From the NCBI GenBank assembly GCA_017463485.1, contig JAFTPD010000007.1, positions 1 to 64,000 on the forward strand: a stretch of DNA of 64,000 nt, in the 5' to 3' direction. Positions 27,290 through 37,068 of this stretch are shown piece after piece. The notes beneath the pieces were generated by a model, which had not been told where the DNA came from, made no database searches, and saw nothing but the letters and a program-made list of their open reading frames with translations. The first letter of the stretch is position 1. The number at the start of each line of letters is the position of its first letter. Made by a program: the position numbers and the translations under genes. This DNA comes from Clostridia bacterium (lineage in GTDB: Bacteria > Bacillota > Clostridia > Oscillospirales > CAG-272).

Positions 27290-27334
27290 TTCCCGTTAAA
27301 TTTTCCCATAGTAAGAAAAAAGGAGGAAAACACG

Positions 27335-30300
27335 GTGCAGGACAATAAAAATAACGTAGGCGGAGAATCCATGGACGAGCTTATCGCGCGACTTCGCGAG
27401 CAAGCCGCCGCTCCTGCTGAGGACACCGCTCCCACCGCTGACAACGGCGACGACGAGCTGAGACGGCTGTTGCTCGGTCAGCTTGAAAACAAAGGAAATT
27501 ACGAGCGCTCTGCCGAGTCCGAAATAACGGAGTCGGCGTTCTCCCTTGATGAATTTGAGGACGAGGAGGACGAGCCTGAATCGGTAGATGCCGAACCCGA
27601 GAACGAGGTTGAGGCAGAGGGCGAGAGCGAGATAGAGGACGAGATAGAGGACGAGTCGGAGTTGGCTGACGAAATAGAGGAGATTGCCGATTTGGCGGAC
27701 ATTTCCGGCGCCGCCGCAGAAATATACGACGATATCAACGGTCTGGACGTCATAGACGAGGATTTTGACGAGGATACTGACGAGGCTATTTACGAGGACG
27801 AGGAGATCGAAGAAGACTTTGACGAGAAACTCGACGAAATAGTCGACATTGAAGTTGAAAACGACGTTGACGAGGATATAAACGAGGATATTCAGGACGA
27901 AGACGTCGAGAACGAAGCCTTCGACGAGGACGAGCAGGTGGAGGACTACGTTCCCCTTGCGGCGTATGAGCCCGCGAACGAGGAAATCGCCCCCGATATA
28001 AACGACGAGGACGAGATGCCCGACGAAGCGCAGATAGCCATTGATATATCTGCGGCAGAGGTGGAGGAAGACGAGTCGGAGAACGCAGAGGCTGTGTTAC
28101 ACACACCGCCGAGCATTACGTCCGACGGTATTGCCGCGTCTACTGACTCCGCTATCAACGGTATCACTCCCGACGAGGTGCTTATCAACGTTATCGCAAA
28201 TCAGGTGGACGAAAAAACTCGCGCAAGGCTTTTGGGTATTGAGCTGCCTGCGGCGGCCGATGCTGTTGCTGTCGACGAGGATGATGCGTACGAGCAGGCG
28301 GATGACACCGCTGACAGTCTTGACGAGGGCGACGAATACGACGAGCTGCTTCCCGAGGATCAGCAAGAGGACGACGGCTTGCTCTTTGACTGCGAGGACG
28401 AGGAGATCGACTCCGAAATTCCCGTCAGCGATCCCTTACAGATGGGATTTGATAACGAGAGCGTCAGCTCCGCCTCCAATCAAGCGACAGACGGTGACGG
28501 CAATCTTCCCGACACCGACGTTGAAATGCTTTTGCGGTTAGGATACGAGCATCCCCTCCGACAGATGATAGGTGACCGCAAAATTGAGGAGATAAAGCAA
28601 GAAAGGTTAGACTACGAATCGGTACAGGAGAGCGACAAAAAGCCCTTTGGCTACCGAGGTCGTGAATACAGCGGCAGAGATATGACAGCGGACACGCAGA
28701 GGGCGTACGAGCGCGACCGCTCGTTTATCCTTGCGCGTCTGTTAACCACCGCCGTTTTTGCACTGCTTTTGCTTCTGTTTGCAGAGCTTCCCCTGATTGC
28801 CGACGCTGATGCAGGTCTTTGGAGCAAGATATCCGGCTTTGTCGGCTCGTTTGCTTATCCGCTGACGGAGATGCTTCTCCTGCTTGCGGCAGCAGCACCC
28901 TCTATGCTTCATTTGTTCTACGGAATCAAGGGTGCTTTGCGCCTTGAGCCAAACCTCTATTCCGTTCCCGCGATCTCCGTGATCATAGCGCTTGCAAACG
29001 GTGCGGGCTATTTGTTCCGTCGTGGAGGCGACATCCCCGCATTCTTCGGCGGCGCGGCTCTTATCATACTGCTAATGGCAACGGTAGCCGATCTGTGCGC
29101 TCACAACGCAGAGGAGCTTGCCTTCTCCGTTGTTTCCTCGGGAAAGGAAAAATTTCTTTTGGCTGACGGAACGTATTCCGAGTCCGAGACTGGAGCAGAC
29201 GTGCAGAGCTGCTACAACGTGCGCCGCGCGCGGGACATCAGCAGTTATTTTGCACGCACCGCAAAGCACGCGCGTGTGCGCTCCTTCCTGAACTATATCA
29301 CACCCATATCCATAGCGCTTTCGCTGATACTCGGAGGCGTGTGGCTTATTGTGGGCGGCGGCGGACTCACCTCTGCCCTTCGTGCCGCGACAACCACGTA
29401 TTTCCTTATCACACCCGGATTTTTCGCACTCGGAGCGACTCTCCCTTTGTGGCTGTCGAACAGAATGATCAACCGCCGAGGATGCGCCGTTATCGGCTCT
29501 GCAGCGCCCGACGATTATACCGCGAACACCCGCTTTGGCAAGGAAAAGAAGATATTTTTCGCTGACGGTGACGTACTGTCTGCCGCTTACATCAAGCGCA
29601 TCAGCCTGCGCGGCGACCGCGACTCGGAGCATTACGTAAGACTTGCAAACAAGCTCTTCTACACGCTCGGCGGGGTTTTGGCATCAGAAAGTCAAGGCAT
29701 GGACGAGCCGCTCTCTGACGGTGACATTCATATCGAGATTGCCGAATCCCGCGAGCATTATCTCAAGCTTTACATGATAGACGGCGACGAGACCGTCGAG
29801 GTCGTTATGGGTAGCTACGACAAGCTCACTCGAAGCGGCATAAAGCTCCCCAACGAAAACATGGAGCGCATATATAACGACGACAAGCGCGACAGGCTGG
29901 TGGTCTACCTTGCGTTTGACGGACAGTTCCGCTTGGCTTACTCCATTCAGTACAAGCTGTCGTCCAAATTCCGCCGCGCGGCGAAGCGACTTGTCGAGCT
30001 TGGCTTTGTGCCCTCCATTGAAACCTTTGATCCCATGATAACTCCTCAAATGCTTGCCGAGCTGAGAGTATCTGATACTATTGGCGGCGAGCTTGCCATC
30101 TGCCGCGCCGATCACTTCGACAGCGCGCGCCCCAAGCGCAGCTGCGGAGTTGTGGCTACGGGCAACAGCTTTAACCTTTACTATCCCCTCGTTTCCTGCG
30201 AGCGCATGCGCCAAGCTTACAGGCAGTCAAGGCTGCTGTCCGTCATTCTGCTGGCTGCGGGCATCGGAGCTATGGTAACAGTGATCGCAACGGGCGTGCT

Positions 30301-30535
30301 TATATTCCTGCGCCCTTGGATGACTACTTTGTGGCAGATAATATTCGGCGGAATATTCACAGCACTTGCCGTCTACGGCATCAACAGACTTACTCTGTCT
30401 ATGACATCCGGCGCTACAAAGGTTAAGCGTGAAAGCTCACCTTTTCAAAAACAGGAAAAGCCAAAAAAAGCAAAAACAAAGAAAGCGCCCTCAATAAAAG
30501 CAAAGGACGCAAAGGAAAACGCAAATGAACAGTAA
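27335..30535 (+). CDS. Large acidic membrane protein resembling an inactive P-type ATPase
   Basis: 1066 residues from GTG 27335 (AAGGAGG 8 bp upstream); ATG 27371 is an alternative. Residues about 60-430 are extremely Asp/Glu-rich and probably disordered. The rest has three pairs of membrane helices (about 465-520, 540-600, 650-705) and a last pair near 960-1030, with a soluble domain of ~240 residues between. This topology and order match a P1B-type ATPase. NRMINRRGCAVIGSAAPDD then KKIFFADGDVLSAAYIK sits where a P-type enzyme has its DKTGT phosphorylation motif, which is absent. The C-terminal tail is Lys-rich. I infer a degenerate, non-catalytic relative. It overlaps the next gene by 11 bp. 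Confidence 0.6.
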   Translation: MQDNKNNVGGESMDELIARLREQAAAPAEDTAPTADNGDDELRRLLLGQLENKGNYERSAESEITESAFSLDEFEDEEDEPESVDAEPENEVEAEGESEIEDEIEDESELADEIEEIADLADISGAAAEIYDDINGLDVIDEDFDEDTDEAIYEDEEIEEDFDEKLDEIVDIEVENDVDEDINEDIQDEDVENEAFDEDEQVEDYVPLAAYEPANEEIAPDINDEDEMPDEAQIAIDISAAEVEEDESENAEAVLHTPPSITSDGIAASTDSAINGITPDEVLINVIANQVDEKTRARLLGIELPAAADAVAVDEDDAYEQADDTADSLDEGDEYDELLPEDQQEDDGLLFDCEDEEIDSEIPVSDPLQMGFDNESVSSASNQATDGDGNLPDTDVEMLLRLGYEHPLRQMIGDRKIEEIKQERLDYESVQESDKKPFGYRGREYSGRDMTADTQRAYERDRSFILARLLTTAVFALLLLLFAELPLIADADAGLWSKISGFVGSFAYPLTEMLLLLAAAAPSMLHLFYGIKGALRLEPNLYSVPAISVIIALANGAGYLFRRGGDIPAFFGGAALIILLMATVADLCAHNAEELAFSVVSSGKEKFLLADGTYSESETGADVQSCYNVRRARDISSYFARTAKHARVRSFLNYITPISIALSLILGGVWLIVGGGGLTSALRAATTTYFLITPGFFALGATLPLWLSNRMINRRGCAVIGSAAPDDYTANTRFGKEKKIFFADGDVLSAAYIKRISLRGDRDSEHYVRLANKLFYTLGGVLASESQGMDEPLSDGDIHIEIAESREHYLKLYMIDGDETVEVVMGSYDKLTRSGIKLPNENMERIYNDDKRDRLVVYLAFDGQFRLAYSIQYKLSSKFRRAAKRLVELGFVPSIETFDPMITPQMLAELRVSDTIGGELAICRADHFDSARPKRSCGVVATGNSFNLYYPLVSCERMRQAYRQSRLLSVILLAAGIGAMVTVIATGVLIFLRPWMTTLWQIIFGGIFTALAVYGINRLTLSMTSGATKVKRESSPFQKQEKPKKAKTKKAPSIKAKDAKENANEQ

Positions 30536-32381
30536 CCAGAAAAGAATGCTTCTTACCTCCGTTTCAAAGCCGGGCAGATACGCAGGCGGCGAATACGGAC
30601 AGATAATAAAGGACAAGGACGACGTGAAGGCTCGCTTTGCCTTCTGCTTTCCCGATTCCTATGAGATAGGCATGTCCAATCTCGGCATCCGCATACTTTA
30701 CCACTGCCTCAACCTCCACCCCGACATCTGGTGCGAGCGTGTGTACGCGCCGTGGGTGGACATGCAGGATAAGATGCGCGAGCTTGACATTCCCCTCTCT
30801 GCGCTTGAGAGCGGCGACGCGCTCGGAGAATTTGATTTCGTCGGTTTCTCTCTGCAGTACGAAATGTGCTACACCACCGTACTGAATATGCTTGATCTTG
30901 CAAAGCTCCCCTTGCTCTCAAAGGACAGGGACGAGGACTGCCCGCTTGTTATCGGCGGCGGACCTTGCGTTTACAATCCAGAGCCTGTTGCCGATTTCTT
31001 TGACCTTTTCAATATCGGAGAGGGCGAGGAGATGCTACCTGAGATCGTCCGACTGTATATAAAAATGAAAGACGAAGGCACTTACACCCGATCTGCATTT
31101 TTGCACGAGGCGGCAAGGACTATCCCCGGCGTATACGTCCCCTCTCTGTTTGACGTGAACTACAACGCCGACGGCACTATCGCAGCTTACACCCCCGTGT
31201 ATGACGACATTCCCACCCGCGTTGTCAAGCGTATAGTTACGGATCTGGATAAGGCACCCTTTCCCGACAAAGTGGTTATGCCTTATATCGAAACGGTGCA
31301 GGACCGCATAACCGTAGAAACGGCTCGCGGCTGTATACGCGGCTGTCGCTTCTGTCAAGCGGGTATCGTATACCGCCCCGTCCGTGAAAAATCGGCTGAC
31401 GTTATCGACTGTCAGGCAAGAAATATTTTCGAGTCGTCGGGATACGAGGAGCTTTCTCTTTCCTCTCTTTCCATCAGCGACTACACGGATATTGACAATC
31501 TGACCGACAAGCTTTTGTCCTGGACTGACCGAAATATGGTAAGCCTCAATCTCCCCTCTCTGCGAGCGGACAGCTTTACCAAGGAGCTGATGGACAAGGT
31601 TGCATCTGTGCGCTCCTCCTCGCTGACCTTTGCACCCGAGGCGGGCACGCAGAGAATGCGTGACGTCATCAACAAAAATCTCTACGAGGACGACCTTATG
31701 CGCGCCGTCAACGTAGCGTTTTCTGCAGGCAAAAATCAGGTCAAGCTCTACTTTATGCAGGGACTTCCCACCGAAACCGACGAGGACCTGCGCGGCATTC
31801 CCGAGCTTGCCCACCGCGTAGTCAGTGCTTACTATCAAAACCCCAACCGCAACAAGGCAAAACCGCCGCAGGTAACCATCAGCGTATCCCCCTTCATTCC
31901 CAAGCCCTTTACCCCTTTCCAGTGGGAGCGTCAGGACACAATGGAGGAAATGCGGCGCAAGCAGGAGTTCGTTGGCGAGTGCAACACCGACCGCAAGGTG
32001 CGTTACACCCACCACGACCCCGAGGTCTGCCATATTGAGGGCGTACTTGCGCGAGGAGACAGACGTCTTGGCGCGGCGCTGCTCGAGGCTTGCCATCGCG
32101 GCTTTAAGTTTGATGCTTGGACGGAGTTTTTCGACTATTCCAAATGGATGGCTCTGTTTGCAGATACGGGAATCGACCCCGCGTTTTACGCAAACCGCGA
32201 ATGGGGACTTGACGAGGTGTTACCGTGGGACGTTATTGACTGCGGTGTAAGCAAAGAGTTCCTCAAGCGCGAGCGTGCGCGTGCTTACGAATCCACTACC
32301 ACGCCCAACTGCCGCGAAAAATGCTCCGGCTGTGGCGCAAATAAGCTTGGAGGTAAACGGTCATGCTGTCCGAAAAAGTAA
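30525..32381 (+). CDS. TIGR03960-type B12-binding radical SAM protein
   Basis: 618 residues. An N-terminal cobalamin-type fold (FCFPDSYEIGMSNLGIRILY) precedes the radical SAM core with ETARGCIRGCRFCQAG (CxxxCxxC, 4Fe-4S ligands) and PEAGTQRMRDVINKN. The C-terminal end CREKCSGCGANKLGG...CC is a small cysteine cluster. This is the TIGR03960 family, always found beside a DUF2344 protein; together they are thought to modify RNA or a ribosome-associated target, but the reaction is unknown. The DUF2344 gene overlaps its end by 19 bp. Confidence 0.9.
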   Translation: MNSNQKRMLLTSVSKPGRYAGGEYGQIIKDKDDVKARFAFCFPDSYEIGMSNLGIRILYHCLNLHPDIWCERVYAPWVDMQDKMRELDIPLSALESGDALGEFDFVGFSLQYEMCYTTVLNMLDLAKLPLLSKDRDEDCPLVIGGGPCVYNPEPVADFFDLFNIGEGEEMLPEIVRLYIKMKDEGTYTRSAFLHEAARTIPGVYVPSLFDVNYNADGTIAAYTPVYDDIPTRVVKRIVTDLDKAPFPDKVVMPYIETVQDRITVETARGCIRGCRFCQAGIVYRPVREKSADVIDCQARNIFESSGYEELSLSSLSISDYTDIDNLTDKLLSWTDRNMVSLNLPSLRADSFTKELMDKVASVRSSSLTFAPEAGTQRMRDVINKNLYEDDLMRAVNVAFSAGKNQVKLYFMQGLPTETDEDLRGIPELAHRVVSAYYQNPNRNKAKPPQVTISVSPFIPKPFTPFQWERQDTMEEMRRKQEFVGECNTDRKVRYTHHDPEVCHIEGVLARGDRRLGAALLEACHRGFKFDAWTEFFDYSKWMALFADTGIDPAFYANREWGLDEVLPWDVIDCGVSKEFLKRERARAYESTTTPNCREKCSGCGANKLGGKRSCCPKK

Positions 32382-33130
32382 TGAAGCGCGGTCGCATTTC
32401 AAAGTTTGACCGCCCACTGCTATCCGAGCCTGTCACCGTCCGCGTGGTGTTTGAAAAGCGGGGGAATTTACAATTTTTCTCCCACCTCGATCTTCAGCGC
32501 ACGTGGCAGAAGGTGCTTGTCCGCGCATCCATTCCCATGTGGTATACCAAGGGATTTAACCCCCACAGCAAGATAGTTTTCGGTATTCCCCTGCCCGTCG
32601 GCTCGGAAAGCGTTTGCGAGATGGTGGATTTGAGGATAGACCGTCTTATCCGCACCGACGAGATAAAGGATCAGCTAAACGCCGAGCTTACCGACGAAAT
32701 GCAGGTCAAGGAGGTCTATGTCCCCACCACAAAATACTCCGACGTCGCCTTTGCGGAATATGAAATAATGCTTGGTACGCAAGCGGCAGAGAGTGCCGAG
32801 GGAGCTTTGGAGCTTACCGACAGAATAAACGATATGTTCGGGCATGGCGCCGAGCCTATCATCATGACCAAACGGTCAAAATCGGGTGATAAGGAAATTG
32901 ATATTCTGACTCTCGTGCGCAGTGTAAGCGCGTCGGTTGCGGACAAGGGCGTAATAAAAATACGCGCCGTTATTGCCGCGGGAAGCAGTGAAAATCTCAA
33001 TCCCGAATATATTATTTCCGCTTTGCGCCAAAAGCTTGGCATCCTCCCCGAGGGTGCGCCATTTGATCGCGAGTGGTACACCGTCCTCCGCCTTGGCTAC
33101 TTCAAGGCAGACGGAAGCGTTTTCAAATAA
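32363..33130 (+). CDS. DUF2344 / TIGR03936 radical-SAM-associated protein
   Basis: 255 residues if started at ATG 32363; MKRGRISKF at 32381 is an alternative. VRVVFEKRGNLQFFSHLDLQRTWQKVLVRASIPMWYTKGFNPHSKIVFG is the family signature. It is the obligate partner of the preceding radical SAM protein and in many Clostridia lies just upstream of ribonuclease G and the L21/L27 ribosomal genes; those are absent here, where element E follows instead. Confidence 0.9.
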   Translation: MLSEKVMKRGRISKFDRPLLSEPVTVRVVFEKRGNLQFFSHLDLQRTWQKVLVRASIPMWYTKGFNPHSKIVFGIPLPVGSESVCEMVDLRIDRLIRTDEIKDQLNAELTDEMQVKEVYVPTTKYSDVAFAEYEIMLGTQAAESAEGALELTDRINDMFGHGAEPIIMTKRSKSGDKEIDILTLVRSVSASVADKGVIKIRAVIAAGSSENLNPEYIISALRQKLGILPEGAPFDREWYTVLRLGYFKADGSVFK

Positions 33131-33193
33131 TTGAAGTCGGGCTGTCTTACTGTCTTGATGCAACATTTTATTCTTTTTTAGATATTATTTTAT

Positions 33194-33717
33194 GTTACTT
33201 CTGTATCGACAGAAGTAACCAAGATCGAATTAAGGGAGAAAACCCACGGTTTTCTCCCTTAATAAACCCTCATTCCTAAACGCGCCGCCTTGCCGCAAGT
33301 GTGCGGACAAGGCGTGATCGCGCGCCAAGGTTGCTTCATACCCATCTTGCCAAGTTCCCGTCGGAGCGACGGGAACTTGGTCAGTAAGAATGCGCCTTGG
33401 ACGGAAAGTATTTTTGTAGCCTTTTAAAAATCAAAAATTAAATTTATCGAGAAAATTTCAAAGCTCTTTCGGCGTTGATCTCCTAATCCCCCCACATCAG
33501 TCGTGTCTGATTCCTCCTTGCGACCTATTGGTAATGATTTATAAGAGCGTTTGTGTGATGGCTTGCTACCCACGAACCAAACCCCAAGGTGGGTGGGATT
33601 CCAAATGGAGGGAGGAATTGAGGAGTGAAATTTCAATTTTGTAAAAATTGAAATCACGACTCATCCTCCCAACTGTTGGTCTCCTTTTGGTTACTTTTCG
33701 GAGAAGCGAAAAGTAAC
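33194..33717 (-). ncRNA. Element E, copy A: ~524-bp hairpin-rich element, candidate large structured RNA
   Basis: No credible gene in 33131-33738. The element is bounded by the hairpins GTTACTTCTG/CAGAAGTAAC (33194-33219) and GTTACTTTTC/GAAAAGTAAC (33690-33717). Inside are TTAAGGGAGAAAAC/GTTTTCTCCCTTAA (33230-33262), CGCCTTG-CCGCA/TGCGG-A-CAAGGCG (33286-33314), CCAAGTTCCCGTC/GACGGGAACTTGG (33350-33380), a long stem GGGAGGA...CTCATCCTCCC enclosing an A/T hairpin near 33630, and conserved single-stranded blocks such as GAGCGTTTGTGTGATGGC. Copy B at 37041 repeats all of this in inverse orientation. Strand is assigned only from one G-U pair seen in copy B and is uncertain. Confidence 0.55.
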
Positions 33718-33738
33718 ACAATACTACATTAATTTTTA

Positions 33739-35655
33739 TCACGACGCCGTGGCTGTTCCGAGGGTGCTGTAATTTTTATAGCTTCCTCCCGTCAGCACGC
33801 CGTCAACGTCATCTCCGTCGTATTCCCCGCCGTAGACCACGGTATAGGTGTCGCCCTTCTTTACGTCGGGCGAGCTGAATACCACGGAGGATATTGCCTT
33901 GGGCAATTTATACGCCGCCAGCACCTTGCCGTCGCTATCAAGCACGCCGATAATATTACCTGCGGCAAGGGCTGAGCGCATATTGCCGAATATTACCCCC
34001 TGCCCGTCACCTGTGGCTGACTGAGCCATTCCGCTACTGCCCACAGCAAGCAACGTGCCGCCCGATATCACGAAGGTATCCGTCCGCGCGTCGCCGTAGT
34101 CGATAGCGCCGTTTCCGCCGTTTGTCGGGCCGTATACTATCACGACGCCGCCCGTCATATAAACGCATCCGTTGGAATCGAGTCCGTCGCCCTCTGCGTT
34201 GAGAACGGTATATCCGCCGTTGATATAAAGGGTGGGCGAGATCTCACTCTCGGATGGACCGTAGCTGTCGGAATATCCCCAGCCGCCCATCTGCGTGCCG
34301 CCGTTGGCATTGGTTCCGTCGTCGGAGGCGGTCACGCGCAAAACTCCGTCGTTTACAGTTATGACCTGTGCCTCAACGCCCTCATAGCTTTTAGCTATTT
34401 CTATAATTCCGTTGTTTACCGTCAAGCGGTTGTCCGCATGAACGCCGTCGTCTGCGGCAGAAATATATATTTCGCCGCCGTTTATTTTTACCTCGTCATC
34501 CGAGTGTATTCCGTCATCTGCGGACTCAATACTGATATTGCCGCCGCTGACGGTAAGCGTTGACACCGCCTTGAGCCCCTTTGCGCTAATGGTAGACTTG
34601 TTGGAGTTCCCTTCTTCCATTCCACCTCCAAAGCCACCGCCCATTCCGCCGCCGAAGCCACCGGGAGGCATACCGCCCATCCCGCACAAGTCTTCAAAGG
34701 TAGCACCGCTACCGTCCGTCAGCGCGGCATTTTCGGTGGAGCTGTCGGCATCACGGGTTTGAATGACCAGCTTTCCCGCCTGCACGTCAAGAGTTGACGA
34801 ACTACTGATACCGTCACCCGCACAGCTTATATAAAAGTCAGTCCCGACAAGGGAAACAATGCCCTTGCCCGAATCCGTATTGGCGCTTTTTACGCCGTCA
34901 GCACCCGCGCTGACGTACACCTCGCCGCCCTCGGCGGTGATGGAATCGTTGCCGCGAACACCCACTCCGACGCTCTCCACTATCACCCTGCCGTCGCATA
35001 TTTCAAGATCGTCCTTTGTGTTGATTCCCTTGTCGGCGTTGCCGTAGACATAAAGCGTGCCCTCGCCGTCCAAGGTCAGATCCTCGCAGGAATATATGCA
35101 GGCGTTGGGGTATATTTCGCCCTCCGTCTGCTCCTCGTCGGGAACGACGTAATCATCCCCGTCAGACAGTATATTTACCGAGTCCTGCGCCGTGAATATA
35201 ACCAGCTTTTTTGGCAGACTCTTTACGAATATCGCGGGAGAATCGGACGAGCGGACATCCGCGCCGTTCAGCACCAGCAGTATTTTTGATTCGTCCGTCG
35301 TATCGACGGTTACTTTGCCGTCGAGGCTGCCCGTAAGGATATACGTCCCTGACGCCGCGAGCCGCAGCTCGCCATCTGCAAAGGACGCGCCGTCGCCGTC
35401 AATTTCGGCGCTGTTGCCCGACAATGTTATCATTGTTTCTCTGCCCGTGGGCGTATAACTTCCGACAGTGGCGCTTTGCGTTTCGGGAACCGTTGGCATA
35501 TCCGCCGCAGTAAGGTTGTCCCGAACATCGCCGCTCTCAATCACTGCCTCACCGCCCGCTATTGTGGTTTCGTCACCGTCACCACCGCCGCAGGAAGCAA
35601 GCAGTGCCGTCGCGAGCAGGGCGCACGCGGCTTTTATCGCTATGGAATACTTCAT
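33739..35655 (-). CDS. Carbohydrate-binding lipoprotein of the Cthe_2159 type
   Basis: 638 residues. Signal peptide with lipobox LLASC, lipidation at Cys22. The mature protein is a long right-handed beta-helix: repeated units such as GTYILTGSLDGKV, LTLDGEGTLYVYGNADKGI, DDGIHSDDEVKINGGEIYIS and SADDGVHADNRLTVNNG. A Gly/Met-rich loop (GGMPPGGFGGGMGGGFGGGM, about 325-345) interrupts it. The founding member Cthe_2159 binds cellulose and polygalacturonic acid, so this is probably a cell-surface pectin-binding protein. It fits the nearby rhamnosidase, since pectin side chains are rhamnose-rich. It sits between the two E copies. Confidence 0.85.
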   Translation of the reverse strand: MKYSIAIKAACALLATALLASCGGGDGDETTIAGGEAVIESGDVRDNLTAADMPTVPETQSATVGSYTPTGRETMITLSGNSAEIDGDGASFADGELRLAASGTYILTGSLDGKVTVDTTDESKILLVLNGADVRSSDSPAIFVKSLPKKLVIFTAQDSVNILSDGDDYVVPDEEQTEGEIYPNACIYSCEDLTLDGEGTLYVYGNADKGINTKDDLEICDGRVIVESVGVGVRGNDSITAEGGEVYVSAGADGVKSANTDSGKGIVSLVGTDFYISCAGDGISSSSTLDVQAGKLVIQTRDADSSTENAALTDGSGATFEDLCGMGGMPPGGFGGGMGGGFGGGMEEGNSNKSTISAKGLKAVSTLTVSGGNISIESADDGIHSDDEVKINGGEIYISAADDGVHADNRLTVNNGIIEIAKSYEGVEAQVITVNDGVLRVTASDDGTNANGGTQMGGWGYSDSYGPSESEISPTLYINGGYTVLNAEGDGLDSNGCVYMTGGVVIVYGPTNGGNGAIDYGDARTDTFVISGGTLLAVGSSGMAQSATGDGQGVIFGNMRSALAAGNIIGVLDSDGKVLAAYKLPKAISSVVFSSPDVKKGDTYTVVYGGEYDGDDVDGVLTGGSYKNYSTLGTATAS

Positions 35656-35796
35656 TTCAACTCCTTAGGTTCGTCGTTCAATTCAGTTTACTTATAAAAT
35701 TATACCCCTAAAATGTGTCAGAACCGTACCCTCTCGCTGTCGTTTTTGTGAAAAATATTTGAACAAATATAAATTTATGTTAACTCGGAGATCACT

Positions 35797-36942
35797 ATGG
35801 AAAAAAATCTTGTTCTCGTTGCCACCTGTATGTTCGGACTTGAAAAGCTGCTTGGAGAGGAGATCGACGCCCTCGGACTCCGGCGCATCGAAACCATTGA
35901 CGGACGTGTAAGCTTTTTCGGCGACGAGTCGGACATCGCTCGCGCCAACATAAATTTGCGCCTTGCAGAAAGAGTTTTCGTAAGTCTTGGAAGCTTTGAA
36001 GCCAAGAGCTTTGCACAGCTTTTCGACGGTACTCGCGACCTGCCTTGGGAGGATTGGATAGGAGATGTGGACGCTTTTCCCGTCAAGGGACATTCTATCA
36101 AAAGCGGACTCACCTCTATTCCCGACTGCCAGAGCATTGTCAAAAAAGCGGTGGTAGAGCGGCTTCGCTCAAAATACGGCGTGTCGTGGTTTGAGGAAAG
36201 CGGCGCGAAGTATCAGATAGAATTTTTCATTTTCAAGGACGTGGCAACTCTGATGATAGACACGTCGGGAACGGCGCTCCACAAGCGCGGATACCGCCCC
36301 GTCGCGGGCGCTGCGCCCTTGCGTGAGACGCTCGCCGCGGCTCTTGTGCTGACCTCCCGCCCACGCGAGGACGTGCTTTTATGGGATCCCTTCTGCGGCA
36401 CGGCAACTATCCCCATTGAGGCGGCAATGATCGCCTCGGGACGCGCACCCGGACTCAACCGTTCCTTTGCGGGCGAGCATTTTGCTCGACTGCCTCTCGC
36501 TATGTGGGCAGACGCGAAGGCAGAAGCGGAGGCGAAGATCCGCCGCGACTGTAAATTTGAAGCTTTTGCGTCCGACATTGACGGCGGAGTGATCGAGCTT
36601 GCAAAAGAAAACGCCCGACGTGCGGGCGTTGCAAATTACATTAAAATATTCCGCGCCGACGCGCTTTCTATCAACAAAAAGGCATCGGGCGACGAGAGCC
36701 GCCGCGGCACCGTTGTCTGCAATCCCCCCTACGGCGAGCGCATGGGCGAGAGAAGCGAGGCAGAAGCGCTCTACCGCAAAATGGGCGCGCCCTTCCGCGC
36801 TCTTACGCCGTGGCAGATATATATTCTGACCTCGTGTGAGAATTTCCAACGGCTGTACGGCGCTCGCGCCGACAAGACAAAACGGCTATACAACGGCATG
36901 ATACCGTGTACGCTGTATCAATATTTCAAGCCGCAGAGGTGA
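35797..36942 (+). CDS. Class I SAM-dependent RNA methyltransferase, RlmL-like (THUMP + UPF0020)
   Basis: 381 residues. N-terminal ferredoxin-like/THUMP region (VATCMFGLEKLLGEEIDALGL...VFVSLGSFEAKSFAQLFDGT) for RNA binding, then a Rossmann methyltransferase domain with DPFCGTATIPIEAAMIA (SAM loop), ASDIDGGVIELAKENA and the catalytic NPPYGERMGE. The family (YpsC/RlmL N-terminal half) makes N2-methylguanosine in 23S rRNA. Single gene, with no clear promoter seen. Confidence 0.9.
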   Translation: MEKNLVLVATCMFGLEKLLGEEIDALGLRRIETIDGRVSFFGDESDIARANINLRLAERVFVSLGSFEAKSFAQLFDGTRDLPWEDWIGDVDAFPVKGHSIKSGLTSIPDCQSIVKKAVVERLRSKYGVSWFEESGAKYQIEFFIFKDVATLMIDTSGTALHKRGYRPVAGAAPLRETLAAALVLTSRPREDVLLWDPFCGTATIPIEAAMIASGRAPGLNRSFAGEHFARLPLAMWADAKAEAEAKIRRDCKFEAFASDIDGGVIELAKENARRAGVANYIKIFRADALSINKKASGDESRRGTVVCNPPYGERMGERSEAEALYRKMGAPFRALTPWQIYILTSCENFQRLYGARADKTKRLYNGMIPCTLYQYFKPQR

Positions 36943-36945
36943 TCA

Positions 36946-37068
36946 TGTTCAAAGGCTGCGTCAATGTCAAAAGACGTTGGCTCGGCTTTTTTGCAGGATT
37001 TTATGTTTGTCCGGAATATTATGTCCAGCGGATTTTTTATGCTACTTTCTGCATCAACGGAAAGTAGC
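36946..37068 (+). CDS. Short ORF ending inside element E copy B, possible truncated gene
   Basis: 40 codons (MFKGCVNVKRRWLGFFAGFY...) with an AGAGGTGATC ribosome site that overlaps the stop of the methyltransferase gene, i.e. the position of a coupled downstream gene. Its stop codon lies in the first hairpin of element E. The true C-terminal part may have been lost when E entered, or the ORF may be chance. Confidence 0.3.

Noticed and set aside
33424-33657. 77-codon - frame inside element E copy A
   Set aside because: The frame is not kept in copy B and the region is dominated by hairpins.
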